Below, one piece after another: positions 17,443-28,576 of a stretch of DNA of 64,000 bases (position 1 is its first letter; each line of letters starts with the position of its first letter). Made by a program: the position numbers and the translations under genes. The notes under the pieces are model-generated. The model was not told where the DNA came from and made no database searches. It worked only from the letters and a program-made list of their open reading frames with translations. This DNA is from CAYLYU01 sp964501925 (GTDB lineage: Bacteria > Pseudomonadota > Zetaproteobacteria > Mariprofundales > Mariprofundaceae). The stretch covers positions 61,787-125,786 of the forward strand of contig CAZCTM010000002.1 of assembly GCA_964501925.1 (NCBI GenBank), given 5' to 3'.

Positions 17443-18266
17443 TGCAAAATCTCCACCTCACCCGTCAGAACGCGGTGGGTACCGGTTTTTGTCTCAATTA
17501 CGAGCCTGCCCTGTTCATCAAGTGCCCTGGCTACACCTGTGATGTCATCCCCGCCATACCGGATGCGGACGGATCTACCGTTGGCAGCATGTGCCTGCCA
17601 CCATCGTTTCCGAAAGGGTTCAAACCCCTTCTGTAGATATGTCAGGTATGTCTCTTCCAGGCAGGTGATGAGTTCCAGGACAACCTGCAGGCGTGATGAG
17701 TCTTTGCCGGCGGCATGGGTCAAATCGGTTGCCAGGTCCTTGATATCCTCGGGCCATCCGTGTGCCGGTGCATGCAGGTTGATGCCGATGCCGACGACAA
17801 CCGCCTGAACCTGACTCAGATCGGATTGCATCTCGGTCAGAATGCCGGCCAGTTTTTTTCCACGATGAAGGATGTCGTTGGGCCACTTGATACGGACGTC
17901 CGGGGCGAACCTTGAGAGGGCCTGGTGCACTGCGACTGCGGCGACGAGACTAAGTTGGGAGACCTTCACAGGATCAATTTCCGGCCGCAGAAGCACGGAC
18001 ATGGCAAGGGATTCATTTCCGAAGGAATGCCAGTGGCGGTTACGCCTCCCGCGTCCGGATGTCTGTCGGTCCGCGATAATGACTAGGCCTTCCCTGACGC
18101 CCTTCCTGGCCTGTCGCATGGCCTCCAGGTTGGTCGAGTCAACTTCGTCGAGGAGTTGGAGTTCCCGGCCCAGAAACCTGGTCTGGAGATGGGTTGCAAA
18201 TGTGGAGGCAGCAAGAGGAATCCTGTCCAATGCAAGCTCTTCCCTTGTTGCCGCTTCTCCATTCAT
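17439..18266 (-). CDS. birA: biotin--[acetyl-CoA-carboxylase] ligase
   Basis: Activates biotin as biotinyl-AMP and attaches it to carboxylase carrier proteins. The product has 275 residues, with the ligase signature SGRGRRNRHWHS, KWPNDI with the lipoyl/biotin Lys, and the C-terminal SH3-like domain (GVARALDEQGRLVIET). No N-terminal winged helix is present, so this is a monofunctional enzyme and not the biotin-operon repressor. The start overlaps the nadC stop and the end overlaps the coaX start, each as ATGA. Confidence 0.93.
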   Translation of the reverse strand: MNGEAATREELALDRIPLAASTFATHLQTRFLGRELQLLDEVDSTNLEAMRQARKGVREGLVIIADRQTSGRGRRNRHWHSFGNESLAMSVLLRPEIDPVKVSQLSLVAAVAVHQALSRFAPDVRIKWPNDILHRGKKLAGILTEMQSDLSQVQAVVVGIGINLHAPAHGWPEDIKDLATDLTHAAGKDSSRLQVVLELITCLEETYLTYLQKGFEPFRKRWWQAHAANGRSVRIRYGGDDITGVARALDEQGRLVIETKTGTHRVLTGEVEILQ

Positions 18267-19129
18267 TCGACGTTGACCACCTGCATGGACAGATCCAGTG
18301 CGGGGGCTGAATGGGTAATGGCCCCGATAGCAAGCCTGTTTACGCCCGTTTCTGCATATTGCCTGACATTTTCAAGGGTGATTCCACCGGATGCTTCCAG
18401 GATAATGGTCCTTGGAACCAGTTGCCGTGCCTTGGCCACCTGCTCAACACTCATGTTATCAAGCAGGATCATGTCGGGTTTGCAGGCGACAGCCTCCTCC
18501 ACCTCATCCAGGGTTTCACACTCCACTTCAAGCCACACGTCGGAATTCCGGCGACATGCAATGATTGCCTTGCTCAGGGAACCAGCCGCACGGATATGAT
18601 TCTCCTTTACCAGCATGCCACTGGCCAGGTCCATCCGGTGATTGACACCGCCCCCATGGAGAACCGCCTGTTTTTCCCATACCCTGAGTCCCGGCGTCGT
18701 CTTGCGCGTATCCGCGATCTGGCAGCCCGTATCCTGTATGGCCTTGACGTATCTCCGGGTGGACGTCGCGATACCCGAGAGATGCTGAAGAAAGTTAAGA
18801 GCTGTCCTCTCGGCTGTGAGGATGGAACGAAGCCTGCCTCGCAGGCTGCAGATGACTTCACCGCTTCTTATCTCCGATCCGTTTGTTTTGAGCCATTCCT
18901 GATGAAGGTTGCCATCGATCGCGGCGAACACGTCCCGGGCAATCACTGTACCCGAGAGGACGCCTTCAGCCTTGGCGGAGATCCGGGCATGTCCAAGCTG
19001 GTTCACAGGGATGGTGGCAAGGCTGGTGATATCCCGATCAGCCCTGTCTTCAGCCAGGGCTCGGCGAATCACGGTTTCCATCTCTGGCGAGACAGGTTTG
19101 GCGGACAGATCGTTTCCCATTATCTTCAT
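18263..19129 (-). CDS. nadC: nicotinate-nucleotide pyrophosphorylase (carboxylating)
   Basis: Converts quinolinate and PRPP to nicotinate mononucleotide in de novo NAD synthesis. From ATG 19129 the product has 288 residues, the family size. It shows ALAEDRADRDITS, the PRPP/quinolinate-binding TRKTTPGLRVWEKQAV, GGGVNHRMDL, DMILLDNMS and LEASGGITLENV. The start forms ATGA with the stop of the upstream membrane-protein gene; longer frames would be antisense-like extensions into that gene. nadE (NAD synthetase) is at 23056 on the other strand. Confidence 0.94.
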   Translation of the reverse strand: MKIMGNDLSAKPVSPEMETVIRRALAEDRADRDITSLATIPVNQLGHARISAKAEGVLSGTVIARDVFAAIDGNLHQEWLKTNGSEIRSGEVICSLRGRLRSILTAERTALNFLQHLSGIATSTRRYVKAIQDTGCQIADTRKTTPGLRVWEKQAVLHGGGVNHRMDLASGMLVKENHIRAAGSLSKAIIACRRNSDVWLEVECETLDEVEEAVACKPDMILLDNMSVEQVAKARQLVPRTIILEASGGITLENVRQYAETGVNRLAIGAITHSAPALDLSMQVVNVE

Positions 19130-19797
19130 AAGACCCACAGCATTGTTGCCATCATTGCAACAACACTCAAGGGTTGCCATGGTCGTGTTGCCAATGCACG
19201 CCCCAGAGAGGCTGCCAACCCGGCCAGCAGGGCGGCGATAGCACCTTCTCCCCACGAGATGCCATGATACACCTTGAGTGCGAAGGCCGTGACCAGTGCA
19301 GTGGCAACCATGAGCAGCAGATGGCTGGCCACCCTCTGGCCCGGATCGGCGGGCAGGCCGAGCTTTTTTCCAACCCCGGTCTTGTCAAGCCATTGGGAAG
19401 CGGGAAGTGCCAGGCAGATTGCCAGGGCGGTGGCAAAGCCGAACTCCGGAACACTTTGAAAGATGACCGAGGCTGTAAAAAGGCCAATGGCAAACGCTGC
19501 AAGCGAGTTCCGTTCAGTTCCCTGCAGATCCAGGATATGTCGCAGGTGATTGAAGAATGGCCTGTTCAGGTACGTCACAAGGATGGAAAACACGATGAGG
19601 AGGCCGGTCCCCACCAATACGGCCCGATCGGTTTGATACAGGGGCCACAGTACGATCCATATCGCTGTCAACGGCGGCAAGGGGTTGGCAGCCAGCTTGG
19701 TCTGGGGCCTTCGTCGGTATAGCATCACGAGAAGCCAAACTGCCTGAACCAGACCGATTAGGAGCAGGATGTTCAGGATCATGTCGATGAGTTGCAT
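19126..19797 (-). CDS. polytopic membrane protein, function unknown
   Basis: Not recognised. The product has 223 residues with about six or seven hydrophobic segments and an Arg-rich loop after the first (YRRRPQTK). A short polar region WLDKTGVGKKLGLPADPGQ lies between membrane helices. The general layout is loosely reminiscent of CTP-dependent polyprenol/phytol kinases, but I do not see their full motif, so no function is assigned. The gene is translationally coupled to nadC (ATGA) and heads the nadC-birA-coaX operon, suggesting co-expression with cofactor genes. Confidence 0.65.
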   Translation of the reverse strand: MQLIDMILNILLLIGLVQAVWLLVMLYRRRPQTKLAANPLPPLTAIWIVLWPLYQTDRAVLVGTGLLIVFSILVTYLNRPFFNHLRHILDLQGTERNSLAAFAIGLFTASVIFQSVPEFGFATALAICLALPASQWLDKTGVGKKLGLPADPGQRVASHLLLMVATALVTAFALKVYHGISWGEGAIAALLAGLAASLGRALATRPWQPLSVVAMMATMLWVL

Positions 19798-19876
19798 GGG
19801 GTCAGCCTAGCCTGTTGACAACGCCTGTAAATTCAGACGCCAGACCGATGCAACCGGAATGAGTGAGGAGAGGAAG

Positions 19877-20545
19877 ATGACACAAGATGAAATGAAGCAG
19901 AAAGTAGCGGAAGCTGCCCTGGAATATGTGGAGCCGCATACAATTATCGGGGTGGGTACAGGTTCAACGGCCAACATGTTTATTGATGCCCTGGCTGGCC
20001 TGAAGGATCAGATCAGGGGAACGGTTGCGAGCTCCCGCGTATCGGCCGATCGATTGCAGAGCCATGGTATTCCGGTTCTGGATTTAAATGACGCCTTGCG
20101 TCAGGTGGGTGAGTTGTCTGTCTATGTGGATGGTGCGGATGAGTTTGATTCGAATCGATTTCTGATTAAGGGGGGAGGGGGTGCATTGACCCGTGAAAAG
20201 ATTGTCGCTGCTGCATCCAGGCAGTTTGTATGCATCGTGGATGAAACGAAGCGTGTTGATGTGCTGGGCGCCTTTCCGCTTCCCATCGAGGTTATTCCCA
20301 TGGCCCGTGAACTGGTTGCATCAGAAGCACGCAAGCTCGGCGGCCAGCCGGTTTTGCGGAAAGATTTTGTCACGGACAATGGCAATGAGATTCTGGACAT
20401 TCATGGGCTTTCCATCACCGATCCCAGGGGCATGGAAGGGCATCTCAATCAGGTTCCGGGTGTGGTGACCAATGGTATCTTTGCCAATCAGGCTGCCGAC
20501 ATCGTCCTGATGGGAACCCCCGAGGGGGTTGTTCGCATCGGCTGA
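19877..20545 (+). CDS. rpiA: ribose-5-phosphate isomerase A
   Basis: Interconverts ribose-5-phosphate and ribulose-5-phosphate in the pentose phosphate pathway. From ATG 19877 the product has 222 residues. Motifs: [15 protein letters not shown] (phosphate loop), [17 protein letters not shown] (catalytic Asp), [12 protein letters not shown] (catalytic Glu and Lys), and [18 protein letters not shown] directly upstream supports 19877 over ATG 19859. It is divergent from the nadC operon. Confidence 0.95.
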   Translation: MTQDEMKQKVAEAALEYVEPHTIIGVGTGSTANMFIDALAGLKDQIRGTVASSRVSADRLQSHGIPVLDLNDALRQVGELSVYVDGADEFDSNRFLIKGGGGALTREKIVAAASRQFVCIVDETKRVDVLGAFPLPIEVIPMARELVASEARKLGGQPVLRKDFVTDNGNEILDIHGLSITDPRGMEGHLNQVPGVVTNGIFANQAADIVLMGTPEGVVRIG

Positions 20546-20622
20546 TTTCGTTGCGGGATTGAGGGAATCGGCATCTTTGCCGAATGCATGTTTTGCCTTT
20601 GAAGGTGAGATAAGTTCCTGCC

Positions 20623-21651
20623 ATGCTGACCCGGGATTTTGATTATTGCCTTCCCAGGGGGCTGATTGCACAGCAGCCGATGGCCGAGCGTGATGCATCG
20701 AGGCTGCTCCATTTGGCCCGGGATGGAAGGATTGCCGACCTGATGATCCGTGATCTGCCTTCCCTCGTGCGACCCGGAGACCTTTGGGTCATCAATGACA
20801 CCAGGGTGATGCCTGCCCGACTGCTGGGGGAAAAGGCCACGGGGGGCAAGGTGGAAATCCTTTTACTGGAGCCGGTCGACGAGACGCATGTCTGGCTCGC
20901 CTGGGGAAAGTCGAACAAGCCGTTGAGACCCGGTACGAGGATTCATTTCGCCGACGACTTTTCAGGTGAGGTCCTGATGCGGGCCGGCAAGGAGATCCAA
21001 ATCCGTTTGCTGGCTTCGGATGTTGTCGAAGCCATTGAGAAATATGGTCATATGCCATTGCCACCCTATATCGATCGACCTGATCGTGACGAAGATAAGA
21101 ACCGTTATCAGACTGTTTATGCCAGGCAATCGGGGGCCATTGCCGCACCGACTGCCGGCTTGCATCTGACGCACGAACTGATGGCCGGAATGCGGGCAAA
21201 AGGGGCTGAATTCGCTCACGTGACGCTGCATGTGGGAGTGGGCACCTTTCAACCGGTCCAGGTGGAAAGGGTCGAGGATCACATAATGCATGAAGAGGCT
21301 TATTTCGTGCCCGAGAAGACAGCCGCACTCGTCAATGCTGCGCTAAGCGAGGGTCGGCGAGTGATTGCTGTCGGGACAACCAGTCTGCGAACACTGGAGG
21401 CTGCTTTTGCCGATGGCAGGGTCCGTGCAGGAGCCGGGCGAACCTCCATCTTTATCTATCCCGGCTTCCGGTTTCGTGTCACGCGCGCCCTGCTTACAAA
21501 TTTTCACCTTCCACGTTCAACCTTGTTGATGCTGGTGTGTGCACTTGGTGGGCGGAAGACCGTGCTTGAGGCCTATGAACATGCCAAGCAGGCGGGTTAT
21601 CGGTTTTATTCCTACGGCGATGCGATGTTTCTGGGGAGAATGCCTGATTGA
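20623..21651 (+). CDS. queA: S-adenosylmethionine:tRNA ribosyltransferase-isomerase
   Basis: Adds the epoxycyclopentane ring from SAM to preQ1 in tRNA, the penultimate step of queuosine synthesis. The product has 342 residues, with the N-terminal FDYCLPRGLIAQQP, INDTRVMPARLLG, APTAGLHLT, HVTLHVGVGTFQPV and the C-terminal TNFHLPRSTLLMLV, all family hallmarks. In many proteobacteria tgt follows queA; here the next gene is amtB under its own promoter. Confidence 0.96.
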   Translation: MLTRDFDYCLPRGLIAQQPMAERDASRLLHLARDGRIADLMIRDLPSLVRPGDLWVINDTRVMPARLLGEKATGGKVEILLLEPVDETHVWLAWGKSNKPLRPGTRIHFADDFSGEVLMRAGKEIQIRLLASDVVEAIEKYGHMPLPPYIDRPDRDEDKNRYQTVYARQSGAIAAPTAGLHLTHELMAGMRAKGAEFAHVTLHVGVGTFQPVQVERVEDHIMHEEAYFVPEKTAALVNAALSEGRRVIAVGTTSLRTLEAAFADGRVRAGAGRTSIFIYPGFRFRVTRALLTNFHLPRSTLLMLVCALGGRKTVLEAYEHAKQAGYRFYSYGDAMFLGRMPD

Positions 21652-21684
21652 TAGGCGCCATCCTGTTGAAGTGACTAATATTTA

Positions 21685-21701
21685 AGCACGCCAATGGTTG
21701 A
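21685..21701 (+). promoter_or_regulatory. candidate NtrC-binding site upstream of amtB
   Basis: AGCACGCCAATGGTTGA matches 11 of 17 positions of the enteric NtrC box (TGCACCAAAATGGTGCA), keeping the GCAC and ATGGT half-sites. It lies about 50 bp upstream of the sigma-54 -24 element, a normal enhancer position. A single imperfect box is weak evidence on its own. Confidence 0.4.
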
Positions 21702-21750
21702 GGGATGAGTCCAACTTGCTGATATCACTGGAATTATTCCGTTCCGGGAG

Positions 21751-21767
21751 TTGGCATGGAAATTGCT
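21751..21767 (+). promoter_or_regulatory. sigma-54 (-24/-12) promoter of amtB
   Basis: TTGGCATGGAAATTGCT matches the RpoN consensus TTGGCACG-N4-TTGCW with exact spacing: GG at 21753-21754 and GC at 21765-21766. The expected start is about base 21778, some 20-25 nt before the amtB ATG. It implies nitrogen-limitation control through NtrC or a similar activator. Confidence 0.85.
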
Positions 21768-21800
21768 ATAAACAGCTAAAAACCAAACGGATGGGGTTGT

Positions 21801-23012
21801 ATGCAAACAGCGGGGGTTGATGTCTTCTTTTTAACCATGGGTGCAGCCATGGTATTGGCCATGCATGCAGGCTTTGCTTTTCTTGAAGCGGGGACAGTTC
21901 GAAAAAAGAATCAGGTAAATGCCCTGGTCCGGGTAATCAGTGATTTCGGTTTCTCGACCGTGTCCTATTTCTTCGTTGGCTTTGCCGTAGCCTACGGAAT
22001 CCACTTTTTTGCGCCCGTTTCCGAGATCATCAAGCTGGGAAACGTGAGCAATGGCTATGAACTGGTCCATTTCTTCTTTTTGCTGACCTTTGCCGCGGCT
22101 ATTCCGGCGATCATATCGGGGGGAATTACCGAGCGAGTGCGTTTCTGGCCAAACGCAATGGCCACGATGCTTCTCGTCGCATTTGTCTATCCATTTTATG
22201 AGGGGATGGTCTGGAACGGGAATTTCGGTTTCCAGTCATGGTTGTCCGGTACTTTTGGTGCCGAGTTCCATGACTTTGCCGGTTCTGTTGTAGTCCATGG
22301 CATGGGTGGCTTCCTCGCATTGGGGGCGGTCGTGATGCTGGGTGCACGCAAGGGGCGCTACGGCAAGGCCGGTCAGGTAAATGCCATTCTGCCTTCCAAT
22401 ATCCCGTATCTTGCCCTGGGTTCCTGGATCCTCTGCGTGGGTTGGTTTGGGTTTAATGTGATGAGCGCTGGCAAGGTCGAATCGGCTTCCGGTCTGGTGG
22501 CCATCAATTCGCTGCTGGCCATGGTAGGTGGTCTCCTGGCCGCGCTTATGGCGGGCAGGAACGATCCGGGCTTTGTGCATAATGGAGCGTTGGCCGGCCT
22601 GGTGGCCATCTGTGCCGGCTCGAATATCGTCCATCCCATCGGGGCCTTGGCCATTGGTGCTGTAGCGGGTTGCGCCTTCGTATACGGATTCACCTATTTG
22701 CAGAATGTTCTGAAAATCGACGATGTACTTGGGGTGATTCCATTGCATGGTGTATGCGGTGTCTGGGGAGGGATTGCCGCAGGCATATTTGGCTCGACGG
22801 CTCTTGGCGGAGCGGGTGGAGTCACATTCATGGCCCAGCTTGTCGGTACGCTTGCCGGTTTGGCCATCGCCGTAGCAGGCGGTTTCCTGATTTTTGGTGG
22901 TATCAGGGCCACGGTGGGTATTCGCCTTTCCGAAGAAGACGAATATCAGGGGGCGGATCTGGCCATTCATCAGATTGCTGCCTATCCGGAAGAGGATATG
23001 GCGCGCCACTGA
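21801..23012 (+). CDS. amtB: ammonium transporter
   Basis: Trimeric inner-membrane channel that takes up ammonium. The product has 403 residues with about eleven hydrophobic segments and no cleaved signal peptide. The conserved twin pore histidines are His166 (VVVHGMGG) and His316 (PLHGVCGVWGG), matching His168 and His318 of E. coli AmtB. Other signatures are MHAGFAFLEAGTVRKKN, GGITERVRF and FGFNVMSAGKV. A sigma-54 promoter lies just upstream. It heads a nitrogen cluster containing nadE, glnK (its usual regulator) and glnA. Confidence 0.95.
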   Translation: MQTAGVDVFFLTMGAAMVLAMHAGFAFLEAGTVRKKNQVNALVRVISDFGFSTVSYFFVGFAVAYGIHFFAPVSEIIKLGNVSNGYELVHFFFLLTFAAAIPAIISGGITERVRFWPNAMATMLLVAFVYPFYEGMVWNGNFGFQSWLSGTFGAEFHDFAGSVVVHGMGGFLALGAVVMLGARKGRYGKAGQVNAILPSNIPYLALGSWILCVGWFGFNVMSAGKVESASGLVAINSLLAMVGGLLAALMAGRNDPGFVHNGALAGLVAICAGSNIVHPIGALAIGAVAGCAFVYGFTYLQNVLKIDDVLGVIPLHGVCGVWGGIAAGIFGSTALGGAGGVTFMAQLVGTLAGLAIAVAGGFLIFGGIRATVGIRLSEEDEYQGADLAIHQIAAYPEEDMARH

Positions 23013-23055
23013 TCTAGTGATAGTCTGTCCCTTACCGTTGATGGGGGGATAGGAC

Positions 23056-25024
<1,969 letters not shown>

Positions 25025-25089
25025 GCTTGAAAGCGGAACCCTTCCCGTTAAGAAAACATACAAATCCAGAAGAAAAAGGAGAAATGAAA

Positions 25090-26505
25090 GTGAGTGATGC
25101 AGTGAAACATGTATTTGATATGGTGAAGGAACATGAGGTCGAGTTTGTCGACATCCGTTTTACCGACACACGCGGTAAGTGGCAGCATGTGACATTTCCC
25201 ATCAGCCAGCTGAATGATGATGCCTTTGAAGATGGCTTTGCCTTCGATGGTTCTTCCATTGCAGGCTGGTGCGATATCAACAATTCGGATATGGCCATTA
25301 TCCCTGATCCCGACTCGGCTCAGATCGATCCTTTCACGGAGGCCTCAACACTGGTGCTGATCGGTTCCATCGTGGACCCAACGACCGGCCAGGACTACAA
25401 CCGTTGCCCGCGAAACATCGCCAAGCGTGCCCTCAACTATCTCAAGTCCACCGGGCTGGGTGATACGGCATACTTTGGTCCCGAGCTCGAGTTCTTTGTT
25501 TTTGACAGCGTGCATTTTCATTATGAAATGGGATCGGCCGGTTACGAGATTGAGTCGGAAGAGGCGGCCTGGAACAGCGCCAAACGCTATGAAGGTGGCA
25601 ATATGGGCCATCGTCCCAAGGTGAAGGGTGGTTATTTCCCAGTCCCTCCCGTTGACTCCTTGCATGAGATTCGTAATGACATGTCACTGGTCATGGATGA
25701 CCTGGGGCTTAAGATGGAATGCCATCACCATGAGGTAGCGACCGCCGGACAGTGCGAGCTGTCCATGCGTTTTGATACCCTGATGCAGATCGCCGACAAG
25801 TCCCAGTGGTATAAGTATGTTGTCCACAATGTGGCGCATACGCATGGCAAGACCGCAACCTTCATGCCCAAGCCCTTGTTTGGCGATAACGGCACCGGCA
25901 TGCATACGCATCAGTCATTCTGGAAAGATGGCAAGAACATGTTTGCAGGTGATATGTACGCGGGTCTTTCACAGGAGGCCTTGTGGTATATCGGTGGCAT
26001 CATCAAGCATGCCAAGGCACTCAACGCCTTTACCAATTCATCCACCAACTCATACAAGCGCCTTGTCCCGGGCTATGAGGCCCCTGTGATGCTGGCCTAC
26101 TCGAACCGGAACCGTTCGGCATCCATCCGGATCCCGATCGTCAGCTCAGATGCAGCCAAGCGTATCGAGGTCCGTTTCCCGGATCCCTCTGCCAATCCGT
26201 ATCTTGCATTTACGGCCATGCTGATGGCCGGTCTCGATGGCATTGTGAACAAGATCGACCCGGGTGAGCCGGCTGACAAGAATCTCTACGACCTTCCTCC
26301 CGAGGAGGCCGAAGGATTCCCGACCGTGGCCGGCAGCCTTGAGGAGGCACTCAACGCAATGTCTGAGGATCGCGACTTCCTGAAGGCCGGTGGAGTCATG
26401 GACGATGACATGATTGACGGCTTTATCGAGCTGAAGCTTGAGGAGCACGATGCCTTGCGCCTTCGTCCCCATCCCATCGAGTTTGAACTTTACTATTCGG
26501 TCTAA
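25090..26505 (+). CDS. glnA: glutamine synthetase, type I
   Basis: Condenses glutamate and ammonia to glutamine with ATP, in a cytosolic dodecamer. From GTG 25090 the product has 471 residues, beginning [12 protein letters not shown], matching the family N-terminus; AAGGAG ends 8 nt before it. The ATG at 25084 has only a 2-nt spacing and is the alternative. Motifs: [28 protein letters not shown], and NLYDLPPEE with the Tyr that GlnE adenylylates in the GSI-beta group. It follows glnK closely and is ended by a strong terminator. Confidence 0.95.
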   Translation: MSDAVKHVFDMVKEHEVEFVDIRFTDTRGKWQHVTFPISQLNDDAFEDGFAFDGSSIAGWCDINNSDMAIIPDPDSAQIDPFTEASTLVLIGSIVDPTTGQDYNRCPRNIAKRALNYLKSTGLGDTAYFGPELEFFVFDSVHFHYEMGSAGYEIESEEAAWNSAKRYEGGNMGHRPKVKGGYFPVPPVDSLHEIRNDMSLVMDDLGLKMECHHHEVATAGQCELSMRFDTLMQIADKSQWYKYVVHNVAHTHGKTATFMPKPLFGDNGTGMHTHQSFWKDGKNMFAGDMYAGLSQEALWYIGGIIKHAKALNAFTNSSTNSYKRLVPGYEAPVMLAYSNRNRSASIRIPIVSSDAAKRIEVRFPDPSANPYLAFTAMLMAGLDGIVNKIDPGEPADKNLYDLPPEEAEGFPTVAGSLEEALNAMSEDRDFLKAGGVMDDDMIDGFIELKLEEHDALRLRPHPIEFELYYSV

Positions 26506-26524
26506 AGGACATCGTGCCTGGATT

Positions 26525-26556
26525 CGCCCCTGCTTCCGGCAGGGGCGTTTTTTTTT
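26525..26556 (+). terminator. rho-independent terminator after glnA
   Basis: A 9-bp perfect stem CGCCCCTGC/GCAGGGGCG with a 5-nt loop (TTCCG) is followed by nine T residues. It lies 20 bp after the glnA stop and just before the convergent RDD gene end, so it could also act for that side only weakly (no A-run upstream). Confidence 0.93.
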
Positions 26557-26562
26557 GGAATG

Positions 26563-27006
26563 TCAGGGTTTGATGCGGAATATGGTTGTCCCCGCCAGAA
26601 GGTCATGAAAGGCCTGCCTCTGCCGGGTGAAAAAGATCGTGATCATGGGCAAACCCAGTGCCGCGATAGTGACCAGCATGCCGATAAAGCGCAGGGTTGC
26701 CGATTCCAGCGATACGGGCTTTCCCGTCTCGGCCATGGCCACCTGAAGCTTCCAGGGCCTCATTCCTGTCGTCGTCCCTGATTTGACCCAGAAGCCCACG
26801 AAATAGGCATACGCGATGGTCACTTCCAGCAGGAACATGACCCATTTTGGTATGTCGCTGTGAAGCAGGGACTTGGTGCCAATGACCAGCGGTGCGATAC
26901 TCAGGAAGACAAGCGAGAAGACGATCATGCTGTCATACAGGGCAGCCAGTAGCCGAATGACAAGACCTGCCGGCGCGCCCTTCTGCCTTACTTGTTTTTC
27001 AGCCAC
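26563..27006 (-). CDS. RDD family membrane protein
   Basis: Small inner-membrane protein of the RDD family, whose members have varied or unknown transport-related roles. From GTG 27006 the product has 147 residues. The N-terminal APAGLVIRLLAALYDSMIVF matches the family's Arg-Asp start. Three further hydrophobic segments and the C-terminal QAFHDLLAGTTIF, with its conserved HD, follow. It overlaps the end of the metal-permease gene by 19 bp, so it is probably co-transcribed with the importer. The start is inferred from domain extent, and the ribosome-binding site is weak. Confidence 0.75.
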   Translation of the reverse strand: MAEKQVRQKGAPAGLVIRLLAALYDSMIVFSLVFLSIAPLVIGTKSLLHSDIPKWVMFLLEVTIAYAYFVGFWVKSGTTTGMRPWKLQVAMAETGKPVSLESATLRFIGMLVTIAALGLPMITIFFTRQRQAFHDLLAGTTIFRIKP

Positions 27007-27794
27007 TTGGTCATCCAGCTGAAGACAAATATGGCGCACAGGGCCAATACCACGGACGCCCCTGAAGGCCAGTCCCATTGGTAGGAGGCGGTCATTCCGA
27101 GAAGTGTTCCCGTCATGGAGAAAGCGAAACTGAGCAGGAACAGGCCGGCCAGGCCGTGTCCCCACAACCAGGCACAGGCGGCGGGCAGGACCAGCAATCC
27201 TGCAGTAAGCACAATTCCGGCGAGTTTGACGCAAATGACAACGGTCAGACCGATGATCGCATACAGCACTACCCGGTAATAGCTGACGGGGATTCCCCTG
27301 GCCTCGGCCGCTTCGGGATCAAAGGCGATGCTCCACCAGTTTCTCGATGCCAGTGCCAGGGCTGCCAGGGTCAATCCGGCCGCCCAGGCAATCCAGCGCA
27401 TGTCCTCATCGGAAACGGTGAGAATGTTTCCAAAAAGCAGCCCAAACAGGTCCACACGGTGTTCTCCGGAGACGGAGACGAGCAGAATACCGAGGGCCAT
27501 GGAGCCAGCGAACAGGATGCCTGTGCCCGCATCTTCGCCCAGACCGCGTTTTCGTGGCATCAGCGCCAGGGTGACAGACACGGAGACAGCCGCAGCGATG
27601 GCGCAGATCATAATGGGCAGGCGGAAGAGAACCGCGATTGCGAGTCCCACGAGGGTTGCGTGCGAAATCCCTACCGTGAGAAAGGAAAGGCGATGGGCTA
27701 CAACCATCACGGAGATATTGGAGGCAACGAATGCGATCAGCATGGCCGGGATCATGGCCGAACGCATCACTTCGCTCGTGAATATATCCATCAT
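26988..27794 (-). CDS. znuB: zinc/manganese-type ABC transporter permease
   Basis: Membrane subunit of a cluster 9 (ABC-3 family) metal importer. The product has 268 residues and about eight hydrophobic segments, with the family pattern HRLSFLTVGISHATLVGLAIA near the N-terminus and AGTGILFAGSMALGILL centrally. The start overlaps the ATPase gene by 4 bp. Zinc is the usual substrate for this arrangement in proteobacteria, but manganese or iron cannot be excluded from sequence. Confidence 0.88.
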   Translation of the reverse strand: MMDIFTSEVMRSAMIPAMLIAFVASNISVMVVAHRLSFLTVGISHATLVGLAIAVLFRLPIMICAIAAAVSVSVTLALMPRKRGLGEDAGTGILFAGSMALGILLVSVSGEHRVDLFGLLFGNILTVSDEDMRWIAWAAGLTLAALALASRNWWSIAFDPEAAEARGIPVSYYRVVLYAIIGLTVVICVKLAGIVLTAGLLVLPAACAWLWGHGLAGLFLLSFAFSMTGTLLGMTASYQWDWPSGASVVLALCAIFVFSWMTKWLKNK

Positions 27795-28576
27795 TTTTCC
27801 GTGCCGGGCGCGCAGCCAATGCAGGTTTCATCATGGACAATGACATGCATGTGTTCCCCGTACATGGTTTCCCACACCCATTTCGGTATGTGCTCCCCCC
27901 GTATGGCATGATAATGGATGTGCCTGTTCAGACAGGCCACGGAATCGACGTAGCTGGAGATCGCCGAAATATCGTGTTCGACCATGATGATACCCAGGCC
28001 ATCGTCGGTACACAGGCTGCGAAGTAAATGGTAAAGCTTCTCCTGACCTTCCGAGTCCAGGCCAGCGGAGGGCTCGTCAAGGAGAAGCAGACGTGGTTGT
28101 CCTGCAAGTGTGCGGGCAATTCTGACCCTCTGTTTCTGTCCTCCCGAAAGCTCCCGGTAATCGGTGTCCATGTGCCTGGCCATCCCCACCTTTTCCAGTG
28201 CTTCCCGAATATGTTTGTGGTGCGCACTTTTCCGCCAGAGGGGGGCACCGTAAGAGGGCAGGCCCATGGCCACGACATCACTGACCCGTACCGGCACATG
28301 GGAACCGGTCGTGTGAAACTGATTCAGGTATCCGATCTGCTTTAGAAGGCTACGCCTGTTGCTCTTTTTCAGGCATTCCCCGAACAGATCCACATGGCCG
28401 CGGCTGGGCCTTGTCAATCCAACGATAACGGAAAGAAGGGTGCTCTTTCCGGCGCCATTGGGTCCCACAATACCCATGAAATGGCCTGCCTCCAGTGACA
28501 GGTTGATGTCATCCAGGATCAGCCCTTGACTGCCTCCCACCTGAACATGGGAAAGGGTCAGGATTGTATCGCTCAT
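27791..28576 (-). CDS. znuC: zinc/manganese-type ABC transporter ATP-binding protein
   Basis: ATPase of the metal importer. The product has 261 residues: Walker A GPNGAGKST, Q-loop, ABC signature LSGGQKQRVRIARTL, Walker B LLLLDEPSAGLD and a switch histidine in MVEHD. The C-terminus holds a Cys/His-containing stretch (CLNRHIHYHAIRGEHIPKW). The order on this strand is binding protein, ATPase, permease, with 4-bp overlaps at both junctions. Confidence 0.9.
   Translation of the reverse strand: MSDTILTLSHVQVGGSQGLILDDINLSLEAGHFMGIVGPNGAGKSTLLSVIVGLTRPSRGHVDLFGECLKKSNRRSLLKQIGYLNQFHTTGSHVPVRVSDVVAMGLPSYGAPLWRKSAHHKHIREALEKVGMARHMDTDYRELSGGQKQRVRIARTLAGQPRLLLLDEPSAGLDSEGQEKLYHLLRSLCTDDGLGIIMVEHDISAISSYVDSVACLNRHIHYHAIRGEHIPKWVWETMYGEHMHVIVHDETCIGCAPGTEK

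Noticed and set aside
18311..19267. 318-codon open frame antisense to nadC
   Set aside because: nadC and its coupled upstream gene explain this region; no protein family is visible in the antisense translation.
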